From TMED27 sp041397865 (lineage in GTDB: Bacteria; Pseudomonadota; Alphaproteobacteria; Micavibrionales; Micavibrionaceae), in the NCBI GenBank assembly GCA_041397865.1, contig JAWKVT010000003.1, positions 127,631 through 191,630 on the forward strand: a DNA stretch of 64,000 nt, written 5' to 3'. The translations under genes were made by a program, and so were the position numbers. This document shows positions 51,253-58,828 of this stretch, one piece after another. Numbering within the stretch: the first letter of the stretch is position 1; every line of letters starts with the position of its first letter. The notes under the pieces are model-generated. The model was not told the origin of the DNA, did not search any database, and was given only the letters and a program-made list of their open reading frames with translations.

Positions 51253-53724
51253 ATGGCACTCAACCAGCGCAAATACGAACATAAGCATCAGGCCATCCTG
51301 CGGGATGTCCGCCCGCTTTGGACGCGTATTGGTGATGCCATGGCGACCCCCACCTATTCCACCGCCGTTTTTGTCATGGCTGGCGGCGCGATACTCTGGA
51401 ACGATTGGGCGCTGGCCTTTGCCGACCTCATCATCCTCTTCCTCTTTTTCTATTTTATATGGCTCAAAGCCCGCAACAAAGCTCTGGCTTTCAAACTTCC
51501 GCAGGGTGCGAAATTCAAAGACCCCAATAATGGCCGCGATGGCAAACCCGGCAAACCCGATGGCATATTGTATCTCGGCAACGTCAAAGACACCAAAGAG
51601 GAAATATGGTTCACAAACTCCGACGCCCGTACCCATATCCTGTATCTGGGAACAACCGGTTCGGGTAAAACCGAAGGCCTGAAATCCATGGTGACAAACG
51701 CCCTGACATGGGGCTCGGGTTTTGTGTATGTGGACGGTAAAGCCGATACCGACCTTTGGTCCTCGCTCTCCTCGCTCGTTCGCCGTTTGGGGCGTGACGA
51801 CGACCTGCTGGTGCTGAACTACATGACCGGAAACTCCGACGTCGCCGCGCCCTCCAACACCATGAACCCGTTCTCCTCCGGCTCGGCCTCCTATCTGGTG
51901 AACATGCTAGTTTCCCTGATGCCCGAATCCGAAGGCGACAACGCCATGTGGAAAGAGCGTGCGGTTTCCTTGATCGGCGCGATGATGCCGATCCTCACAT
52001 GGAAACGCGATCATCAGGACATGCCCCTTTCGGTGCGCACCATCCGCGATTATCTCTCGCTGAATAACGTTATCAAGCTTCAGCGCGACGAAATCGTGCC
52101 CGAACATCTGCGCGAAGGGATCGTCGGCTATCTCGACACGCTGCCCGGCTTTGTCGGCGATGCCTATGACGACGAAGGAAAAGTCAAACCGCCCGGTCCC
52201 GACACGCCGCAATACGACACCAACACCGCGTCCCAGCAACACGGTTATCTGGCGATGCAGTTCACACGCTCGCTGCAATCTCTGGGTGATGATTACGGCT
52301 ATATCTTTGACACGCAGGCCGCCGACGTGGACATGGTCGATATCGTCCTTAACCGCCGCATCCTTATCGTGCTGATTCCCGCGCTGGAAAAATCCGGCGA
52401 CGAAATCGCCAACCTTGGTAAAATCGTCGCAAGTACTATGAAAGGCATGATGGGCTCAGCCCTAGGCTCCACCGTGGAAGGCGACAGCGCCACAGTTATT
52501 GAGAATAAATCGACCCACTCCAACACTCCGTTTATGACCGTATTCGACGAGGTCGGCTACTATACCGCGCAAGGCATGGCCGTTATGGCCGCCCAGGCCC
52601 GTTCTCTCGGTTTCTGCCTCGTCTTCTCCGGACAGGATCTTCCGGCCATGAAAAAACGTGTGCGCGAAGAAGCCAACTCCATCACCGCGAACTGTAACAT
52701 CAAGATCTTCGGCAAACTCGAAGACCCGACCGAAACCAAAGAATTCTTCGAAAAAACCGTTGGCACAGCTATCGTTACGGAAGTCTCCGGCTTCCAGATG
52801 GCCGGAGGAACGGAAATGGGCTCCTATTTCGACACCCAGCAAGCCGGGGTGCAAATGCGCCCGCGCGCCAGCTATGACGAACTGCGCGGCTTTATCGAAG
52901 GAAAAGCAGTCATCACCTACGGCGAAACGGTCGTTGACGCCTCCGTGTTCTACTCCAACCCCGGCTTTGCCAAAGCCATGCGCGTCACACGTTTCCTCGC
53001 CTTGCCGCCGCCCAACGAAGAACTTGTCAAACACGCCGGCGCGATCACCAAGCTCCGCGATCTCATGGTCAATAAAAGCTGGACAGCTGAGCGCGCCGAT
53101 GTCGCCATAGAAACCCCGCCGGAAATTGACGCAATGAAAGAGGGTTTCACAAAAATTAAAAAGAAAGATATGGACCCGGTTGATCGCTCCATCATGGCTC
53201 TGGTTCAGGTCCACGCGATTGATAATAAAATCGAAGCCCTGCCGCCAAAAGCAGAAGCGCCGCCCGCGCCCGACGCGCCGCCGCCGCAAGCCCCCGCCCA
53301 GACACCACCCCCGCAGCCACCCGCTACACCCGCCGCGCCGCCCGTACCGCCTCCGCCGCAAACCACACAACAACAAACAACGCCTCCGCCCACCGGACAG
53401 GGCGCTCAGGGCAACCCCATGGGCTTCTTCTCCAGCGGAGATAAAACGCCCGCAGAAACACCTCCCGCATCACCGCCGCCCCCGCCTCCGGCTGCACAAA
53501 CCCCGCCACCCGCGCCTCCGCCTGCCGAAACACCGGCAGCCTCCCAATCACCCGCGCCGCCCGCAAAACCAGTGGAGACAACGCCTCCTGCCGCGCAAAA
53601 ACCAAAACTGCCCAAGGAAATTCAGGATATCATCGACGAAGCCGCCGAAAACTCCCGCAAATCCCTGTTTAAAGATAACACCCCCGCCGGTGGCGATGAC
53701 GGAGGCATGGATGCCGCGGAATAA
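51253..53724 (+). CDS. dotL: DotL/IcmO-like type IV coupling ATPase
   Basis: The protein has 823 residues. Two N-terminal membrane helices (about 34-50 and 53-72) are followed by the nucleotide-binding domain. This has Walker A TTGSGKTEGL (134-143), the DotL-like VDGKADTDLWSSLSSLVRRLGR, the Walker B strand MTVFDEVGYY (Asp432, Glu433), and CLVFSGQDLPAMKK. The last 150 residues are extremely Pro-rich, then an acidic-basic tail. DotL is the substrate receptor and motor of type IVB secretion and IncI conjugation. It stands 8 bases after the 196-aa gene and overlaps the prepilin-like gene by 14 bases. The Pro-rich tail may replace the usual effector-adaptor region. Confidence 0.87.
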   Translation: MALNQRKYEHKHQAILRDVRPLWTRIGDAMATPTYSTAVFVMAGGAILWNDWALAFADLIILFLFFYFIWLKARNKALAFKLPQGAKFKDPNNGRDGKPGKPDGILYLGNVKDTKEEIWFTNSDARTHILYLGTTGSGKTEGLKSMVTNALTWGSGFVYVDGKADTDLWSSLSSLVRRLGRDDDLLVLNYMTGNSDVAAPSNTMNPFSSGSASYLVNMLVSLMPESEGDNAMWKERAVSLIGAMMPILTWKRDHQDMPLSVRTIRDYLSLNNVIKLQRDEIVPEHLREGIVGYLDTLPGFVGDAYDDEGKVKPPGPDTPQYDTNTASQQHGYLAMQFTRSLQSLGDDYGYIFDTQAADVDMVDIVLNRRILIVLIPALEKSGDEIANLGKIVASTMKGMMGSALGSTVEGDSATVIENKSTHSNTPFMTVFDEVGYYTAQGMAVMAAQARSLGFCLVFSGQDLPAMKKRVREEANSITANCNIKIFGKLEDPTETKEFFEKTVGTAIVTEVSGFQMAGGTEMGSYFDTQQAGVQMRPRASYDELRGFIEGKAVITYGETVVDASVFYSNPGFAKAMRVTRFLALPPPNEELVKHAGAITKLRDLMVNKSWTAERADVAIETPPEIDAMKEGFTKIKKKDMDPVDRSIMALVQVHAIDNKIEALPPKAEAPPAPDAPPPQAPAQTPPPQPPATPAAPPVPPPPQTTQQQTTPPPTGQGAQGNPMGFFSSGDKTPAETPPASPPPPPPAAQTPPPAPPPAETPAASQSPAPPAKPVETTPPAAQKPKLPKEIQDIIDEAAENSRKSLFKDNTPAGGDDGGMDAAE

Positions 53725-54424
53725 TGTCCCTTCACGGCTATTGCCGGCGCAGCGAAGCGATCCCGAATCCGGCAACGTTTTCCTCATCATCCTTATAGCC
53801 GTTATCCTCTTCGCCGCCCTGTCTTTCTCCATCTCGCGCGGCCTGCGCAGCGATAACACCGCCAACCTCTCAAAACAGGAAACCGCGCTGGCCGCCGCCG
53901 ATATTCTCGCCTACGCACAAAAGCTCGAGCGCGCCGTCAACCGTTTGCGCCGCAAGGGCATATCGGAAAACGATATCAGCTTCGACCAGAATTTCGTCGC
54001 CGGTTACGACCACACACCCGCGCAAGCCGATACCAGCAAAATCTTCACACCTTCCGGCGGCGCGGTCAGTTGGCAATCCCCGCCCGCAGGCACCAATGAC
54101 GGCAGCGACTGGATATTCACCGGAAAAACCTGCATCGCCGATCTGGGAACCGGCGCTACAGGCTGCGACGCTGACGCTGACATTTCAAATGAAGAGCTCA
54201 TCGCCACCCTCGCCAATATCGACACCGCCGTTTGCACGGAAATTAACAAGCGTCTGAACATCTCCGCCATCCCTGCCGATACCGGCGGCGGCGTGGACAC
54301 CACAAAATATCAGGGCAGCTTCGCCGACGGCACCGAAATTATCCTCCCCGGCGGCCCGCTCAGCGCCGCCTGCTTCTCCCGCGCCGGGGCCAATCACTTC
54401 TATTTCGTGCTGATTGAGCGTTAA
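53711..54424 (+). CDS. Prepilin-like exported protein, paralogue of the gene at 9494
   Basis: The protein has 237 residues from the ATG at 53711, which has GGAGG five bases upstream and overlaps the end of the dotL-like gene by 14 bases. A long frame open upstream of it is only the shadow of the Pro-rich coding region. A basic leader ends in ESG, and the hydrophobic helix NVFLIILIAVILFAALSFSI follows, as in type IV pilins but without Glu5. The globular part has Cys residues (KTCIADLG, GCDADAD, VCTEINKR, AACFSR) and a C-terminal HFYFVLIER similar to FGFYTIIADQ of the paralogue. Linkage to DotL/DotM suggests a surface subunit of that system. Confidence 0.75.
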   Translation: MPRNNVPSRLLPAQRSDPESGNVFLIILIAVILFAALSFSISRGLRSDNTANLSKQETALAAADILAYAQKLERAVNRLRRKGISENDISFDQNFVAGYDHTPAQADTSKIFTPSGGAVSWQSPPAGTNDGSDWIFTGKTCIADLGTGATGCDADADISNEELIATLANIDTAVCTEINKRLNISAIPADTGGGVDTTKYQGSFADGTEIILPGGPLSAACFSRAGANHFYFVLIER

Positions 54425-54440
54425 TCCAAACCACAGAAAC

Positions 54441-54488
54441 TTGACATATACCCAACATTCTCTTGCCTATGTAAAAAAATTACATAGG
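54441..54488 (+). promoter_or_regulatory. Promoter with overlapping 9-bp inverted repeat before the gene at 54496
   Basis: TTGACA at 54441 is a perfect -35 box. CCTATGTAA at 54466-54474 and TTACATAGG at 54480-54488 form a perfect 9-bp inverted repeat with an A5 spacer over the -10 region, just before the start codon. It could be an operator for a dimeric regulator or a hairpin in the leader. The -10 spacing is longer than ideal, so the exact promoter is uncertain. Confidence 0.5.
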
Positions 54489-54495
54489 TAAGCTT

Positions 54496-55566
54496 ATGAC
54501 ACACGGTTCACGAGAATATATACTGGGCTTCACTCCGGGATCTTTTGATTTATGCCGGCGTTTTAACCAATTCCCGCCCTTGTGGGATTTTTCAAATCCC
54601 CTAAGTGAGAAAGATCAGGCAAACGCTCGAAACATCGCAAAGTTTCACTATGGCCTGGATGTCGAACCCCTCGGCTGCATCACCCACTTACAAGATCCAA
54701 CTATGGGCATCACCCCCCATATCCTCGTCCAAGATAAACATGGCGAAAAACATATCCTTCACACGCGCTATGCTGAATTAAGCGAGGAAGCTTACCAGAT
54801 TGGACAAAAAGGCTTTGCCGCCTACAAAAAAGAAGCTTTAAGCGTACAAAAACTACAAAGAAATACGGACGACAACTTCATTACGTCGATAATGTCCCCG
54901 ACAGGCGGAAAACACTATGCCTATCTCACAAATTACGTCGAAACCGAACCGTCCGATCCTCTAAACGGCAATATCAGCTACGCAGAGCTTGGAAAAACTG
55001 TCGGCATTATGCGTAGGGTTGGCTTGGAGATTGCAGAAAAAGACCCCGCTTTTACCCGGCAAATCAAATCCTACACAGATGAAACGGCAACATTGCTGTA
55101 CAAACACGGTTTTTCTGCCATTTCAGAACAACCGCAAGACCATGAAGAAACCCTGAAAACCTTGCGGGAATGGCCTGAATTTATGGCATTGATAAAGGGT
55201 GAAGACGTTCCGCGCTTTATCAACCACTTCAATGGCCAGCCAAGAGGAATTATGGCCCGGCCAGATGGCAAAGCACATATCACTTCATTAGCGACACTCT
55301 CTCGTGGTTCCGCAGTAAATCCTGCGGACGGCATTTCATACGACTTTGCTCAAGTTGGCGGACGAATCATTGTTCCCGGTCAAACCCTTGACCCTAAAAA
55401 CCTTCCGGAAAGTTTAACGGAATATATGAATGCCTATGCGAAGGAGACAGGGGCAGAAATCACACCCGAAAACACGGCCCTCGCCCTGCAACGCGTACAG
55501 GCCCAGAACGCTCTCATCGGCCATGGTGTAAAGCGCTTGATAGAGCTTACCCCCGGATTGCAATAA
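54496..55566 (+). CDS. Uncharacterised protein, possibly a diverged aminoglycoside-phosphotransferase-like fold
   Basis: The protein has 356 residues, starting MTHGSREYILGFTPGSF. No signal or membrane helix is seen. A segment near 240-290, RFINHFNGQPRGIMARPDGK, then ITSLATLSRGSA and SYDFAQVGG, resembles the catalytic end of APH kinases (HGDxxxxNil, then iDfE, then DlA). The key Asp residues are replaced here, so it would be inactive as a kinase. This comparison is weak. The gene has its own promoter with a perfect inverted repeat and converges on the Fic-like gene. Confidence 0.5.
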   Translation: MTHGSREYILGFTPGSFDLCRRFNQFPPLWDFSNPLSEKDQANARNIAKFHYGLDVEPLGCITHLQDPTMGITPHILVQDKHGEKHILHTRYAELSEEAYQIGQKGFAAYKKEALSVQKLQRNTDDNFITSIMSPTGGKHYAYLTNYVETEPSDPLNGNISYAELGKTVGIMRRVGLEIAEKDPAFTRQIKSYTDETATLLYKHGFSAISEQPQDHEETLKTLREWPEFMALIKGEDVPRFINHFNGQPRGIMARPDGKAHITSLATLSRGSAVNPADGISYDFAQVGGRIIVPGQTLDPKNLPESLTEYMNAYAKETGAEITPENTALALQRVQAQNALIGHGVKRLIELTPGLQ

Positions 55567-55580
55567 CAACAGTTTCGTTT

Positions 55581-55604
55581 GACTAAACTAAACTAAACTA
55601 AACC
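55581..55604. repeat. Short tandem repeat (ACTAA)4
   Basis: Four successive copies of a 5-base unit (GACTAAACTAAACTAAACTA) lie between two convergent genes and overlap the stop codon of the Fic-like gene. Changes in copy number would shift only the last codons of that gene. No regulatory role is evident. Confidence 0.6.
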
Positions 55605-56500
55605 AACCCATACCACGTTCCGCGGCCTGCGCCGTGGCGGATGAGATACCCATTCTCCACCAGCTCGACCAGCCGCAGCTTGATCGTCGCCCGCCGTCCG
55701 TTCGTTAGCTTGATAATCTCTTTCATCTGCAGGCGTTTATGCTCTTTAAACAGCCCCATAATCTTTGCCGAAAGCGCCGATAGCCCGCGCAGCTCTGTCT
55801 CTTTCGCGTAAAGCCGCCCATACAAAACCTCTTTCTGGTCCTGCAACAACATCAAAAAGCATTTAAGCCATTCCGACCAGTCTGGCTTGCCCTCTTCCAG
55901 ACTGTCCTGGTTATGTTTCAGCGCCGTATAAAACACGCCCGCTTTTTCCTCCATAATCGGCGCAAGCGAAACATACGGCGCGTATGTATAGCCCGATTTC
56001 AACAGCATCAACATCACCAGAAACCGCACCGTGCGCAAATTCCCGGTGTCAAACGGGCTGAGCTGTAGAAATACGGACGTAAACACCGCTGTTACCAGCA
56101 GCGGGTGCAAGTCCGGCCCTTGCAAACTCTCATTCGTCCACGCGCAAAGCTTCCTAAGAAGCGGCTCCACCTGCTCCGGCTCCGCCGTGTCCAGCGTCCC
56201 AAAAACTTTATCACCGGCAGAAATCGGCAGTTGATTGGGCCTGGTTTTCAAATCGCTCGGCCCATCTTTTTTGCCAATTTGACTGGCGTTAAGAATGCGG
56301 ATCATATCAACCGTGATCGGATGCTCTTCGAGCGGCCCCAAAACCTGTTTAAAATTCGCACCGTAATCAGCCACATCACCCAGGAGCTGCAAACCCGTGG
56401 TATGGCGGTCAAGCCCCTTCCACAAGCCTTTAAACTCGTCAATTTCGGAGACTTGGCGAAGAATTTCAGGTGTAATTTTAACGGCGTTTATCCCAAGCAT
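55598..56500 (-). CDS. Fic-domain protein with degenerate catalytic motif and C-terminal winged helix
   Basis: The protein has 300 residues. The fold is of the Fic/COG3177 type: an N-terminal helical part, a central LVTAVFTSVFLQLSPFDTGNLRTVRFLVMLMLLKSGY, and a C-terminal winged-helix domain (about 240-298) with LQMKEIIKLTNGRRATIKLRLVELVENGYL. The canonical HPFxxGNGRxxR active site reads SPFDTGNLRTVR (148-159). The catalytic His is Ser and the second Gly is Leu, while Asn154, Arg156 and Arg159 remain. AMP transfer is therefore unlikely. The DNA-binding tail suggests a regulator or an inactive relative. It shares its strand with argS, 39 bases downstream of that gene's start side. Confidence 0.8.
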   Translation of the reverse strand: MLGINAVKITPEILRQVSEIDEFKGLWKGLDRHTTGLQLLGDVADYGANFKQVLGPLEEHPITVDMIRILNASQIGKKDGPSDLKTRPNQLPISAGDKVFGTLDTAEPEQVEPLLRKLCAWTNESLQGPDLHPLLVTAVFTSVFLQLSPFDTGNLRTVRFLVMLMLLKSGYTYAPYVSLAPIMEEKAGVFYTALKHNQDSLEEGKPDWSEWLKCFLMLLQDQKEVLYGRLYAKETELRGLSALSAKIMGLFKEHKRLQMKEIIKLTNGRRATIKLRLVELVENGYLIRHGAGRGTWYGLV

Positions 56501-56539
56501 TAGCCAATAATAGCCAATGGTGCGCCCGCGTCAAGGACA

Positions 56540-58372
56540 TTACATCCGCGCCGGAATCTCTATCCCCAAAACGCCCAGCACAAACCTAAGCTGACGATGG
56601 GTAAGAGCGCATAATGCCAAACGGCTGGCGCGGATACTCTCATCTTCTTCGGAAAGAATATGGCAGTTGCCGTAAAAAGAGCTAAACGCCTGCGCCAGCC
56701 TATACGCATAATCACACAAAACATGCGGCGTATAATTACCAAGCGCCATCTCAAAATGATCCGGAAATTCGCTCAGCAGCAGCGCCAAAGAACGGTCCCC
56801 ATCGGCAATTTGGAATGCAAGGTTTTCAGGGACTTCAATACCTTGCCCCTCCGCTTTGCGCAGCAAAGACTGAATCCGCACAGCCTGATACAGCAAATAC
56901 GGCCCCGTCTTGCCTTCAAACGAAGTCATCCGCTCCAGATCAAACACATAATCGGATTGCCGCTGATTTTGCAGGTCCGCAAATTTAATTGCGGCCAGCG
57001 CGACCTTTCGGGCCACATCTTCATATTCCGCCGCATCCATATCCTTCGCCAGTTCCGCTTCATCCAGCCGCATGCGCGCTTTCTCCACGCCCATGGCAAT
57101 TAAATCCTCCAGCTTCATCACCCCGCCCGCGCGGGTTTTAAACGGTTTTCCGTCCGGCCCGTTCATCGTGCCAAATCCGGCAAAGGTCAGTTCGGGCCGC
57201 TCAGCCTCCACCAGCCCGCCCTTACGTGCAGCGCGGAAGAGCTGCTCAAAATGAAGAGACTGGCGCTGATCCACAACATAGATAATTTTATCCGGGTTGT
57301 GGGTTTTCACCCGATCAATAATCGTGCCCATATCCGTGGTCGAATACATCACCGCTCCGTCGGATTTCAAAAGAATCAGCGGCGGGAATTCCTTCGCATC
57401 GCCCTCCTGTGCAACTTCAATCACCAGCGCCCCTTCGCTTTCAACCGCGACACCTTTGGCCTTAAGCTCTTCAACCATCGGTGCGATGAACGGGTGCGCA
57501 TCGGCCTCGCCCTTCCATTCATCGAAATGCACACCAAGGCCGTCAAAATTCGCCTTCATCCCCTCAATTGAAATATCAATAAACTGCCGCCAGCGCTTGG
57601 TGTACGCCTCATCCCCGTCCTGCAATTTTTTCGTCGCCGCCCGCGCGGCTTCCATGCGCATTTCATCCGCTTTACAATCCGCCGCCGCTTTCGGGTAAAT
57701 CCCGGCCAGTTGCTCCATGCTTACCGGACCTTCATACCCGCGAATATCCAGTTCCGACAAAATCATCCCCATCGGCGTGCCCCAATCGCCCATATGCACA
57801 TCGCCAATGGCGTTATAGCCCACCGCCTTCATCATCCGCCGCAGCGCATCCCCGATAATCGAGCTGCGCAAATGCCCGACATGCATCGGCTTGGCGATAT
57901 TCGGCCCGCCGTAATCAAGGACAACCGTTTGCCCCACCCCGCTTTCGGCGATGCCTAAACGCTCATCGGCGGCGGTTTCCGCCAGATGCGCGGCGATAAA
58001 TTCATCTTTTACATCCAAATTGATAAAGCCGGGTCCAGCGATCTCAACTCTATCAAAAATCGAAGCACTCGACATATCTGAAGAACCCCAACTCCCACCA
58101 TCCAAAGCGGCTTGCACCGCTCTAGCGTCATTATCGGCCATAGAGGGCGCAACTATACTAGGGTTAAGCTCATAAATAACTTCTCGGATTGCCTCGGCCA
58201 CCTCGCGTGGGTTTTTCTTGGCTTGTTTGGCCGCGGCCATCGCGCCGTTACACTGAAACTGGCACAAATCCGGGCGGTCGGAAACACGTACAGCCCCCAA
58301 ACCCGCGTCCAGCCCTTGGCGCTCAAACGCCGCGCCCACAATCTTCGATAATTTTTCTGCAAGTGATGTCAT
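56540..58372 (-). CDS. argS: Arginyl-tRNA synthetase
   Basis: The protein has 610 residues. The class I signature is IAKPMHVGHLRSSIIGDALRR, and YVVDQRQSLHFEQLFRAARK belongs to the Rossmann domain. The usual KMSKS is replaced by FKTRAGGVMKLEDL, as is normal for bacterial ArgS. The C-terminus LGIEIPARM is the standard anticodon-binding end. The N-terminal Add-1 domain (1-110) recognises the tRNA D loop. It is flanked by the Fic-like gene and, upstream, by a non-coding segment holding a dispersed repeat. Confidence 0.97.
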   Translation of the reverse strand: MTSLAEKLSKIVGAAFERQGLDAGLGAVRVSDRPDLCQFQCNGAMAAAKQAKKNPREVAEAIREVIYELNPSIVAPSMADNDARAVQAALDGGSWGSSDMSSASIFDRVEIAGPGFINLDVKDEFIAAHLAETAADERLGIAESGVGQTVVLDYGGPNIAKPMHVGHLRSSIIGDALRRMMKAVGYNAIGDVHMGDWGTPMGMILSELDIRGYEGPVSMEQLAGIYPKAAADCKADEMRMEAARAATKKLQDGDEAYTKRWRQFIDISIEGMKANFDGLGVHFDEWKGEADAHPFIAPMVEELKAKGVAVESEGALVIEVAQEGDAKEFPPLILLKSDGAVMYSTTDMGTIIDRVKTHNPDKIIYVVDQRQSLHFEQLFRAARKGGLVEAERPELTFAGFGTMNGPDGKPFKTRAGGVMKLEDLIAMGVEKARMRLDEAELAKDMDAAEYEDVARKVALAAIKFADLQNQRQSDYVFDLERMTSFEGKTGPYLLYQAVRIQSLLRKAEGQGIEVPENLAFQIADGDRSLALLLSEFPDHFEMALGNYTPHVLCDYAYRLAQAFSSFYGNCHILSEEDESIRASRLALCALTHRQLRFVLGVLGIEIPARM

Positions 58373-58380
58373 GGCAATCT

Positions 58381-58413
58381 TTTAAACCACGAAGGGAAAG
58401 AGGTCACGGAGAA
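58381..58413 (-). repeat. Dispersed intergenic repeat copy upstream of argS
   Basis: TTTAAACCACGAAGGGAAAG followed by AGGTCACGGAGAATTT matches the reverse complement of the copy before fmt, sharing exactly the GGTCACGGAG core and the AACC(A/G)CG start. It lies in the leader side of argS. The rest of the gap to 58585 is AT-rich with no gene. Confidence 0.55.
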
Positions 58414-58585
58414 TTTAAAAAAACAAAAATCAATCAAACAGCGCACTTTAAACTTGAATCCGGGGATTGACAGCGCATAAAAAATATAGGAATATATTCA
58501 AAATTTTGTCCAAAAAATAAAATTAAAGTAGAGCCCCCCCACCCCTAAAATTTTTAAAAACAAACTATAAAGCCCAAAAAATAAA

Positions 58586-58819
58586 ATGAAAACAAGTGCG
58601 TATAAAACCTTATTTTTCCTCATTCCGGTCCTTGGCCTTTCCGCATGCCAATCCCTCCGCGCTCCGCGCGTCAACGCCACGCCGGAGTCTATGTCCTCCG
58701 ATACCTTGTGCTACCGCTACGCCAGCTCCAAAAACGAAGCTTTGAGAGAAGAAATCGCCCGCCGCAACCTCAACTGCGCGGCTATTCTCGAAAACGACCC
58801 GCTATATCAGGGGCGATAA
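58586..58819 (+). CDS. Small lipoprotein
   Basis: The protein has 77 residues. The lipobox is clear: LFFLIPVLGLSAC with Cys at position 21 becoming the acylated N-terminus. The mature part has a second and third Cys (DTLCYRYAS and RNLNCAAIL) and a helical EALREEIARRNLNC. Short lipoproteins with DTLCYRYA.G...A..EL..R...C resemble a family seen in many Gram-negatives and of unknown role. It converges on hldE with a 9-base gap. The upstream region is very AT-rich. Confidence 0.78.
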   Translation: MKTSAYKTLFFLIPVLGLSACQSLRAPRVNATPESMSSDTLCYRYASSKNEALREEIARRNLNCAAILENDPLYQGR

Positions 58820-58828
58820 GCCTATCGT

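Noticed and set aside
53180..53710. A long upstream extension of the prepilin-like gene inside dotL
   Set aside because: This part is a frame-shifted reading of the Pro-rich DotL tail and gives Arg/Pro/His-rich nonsense; the GGAGG-supported ATG at 53711 is the real start.
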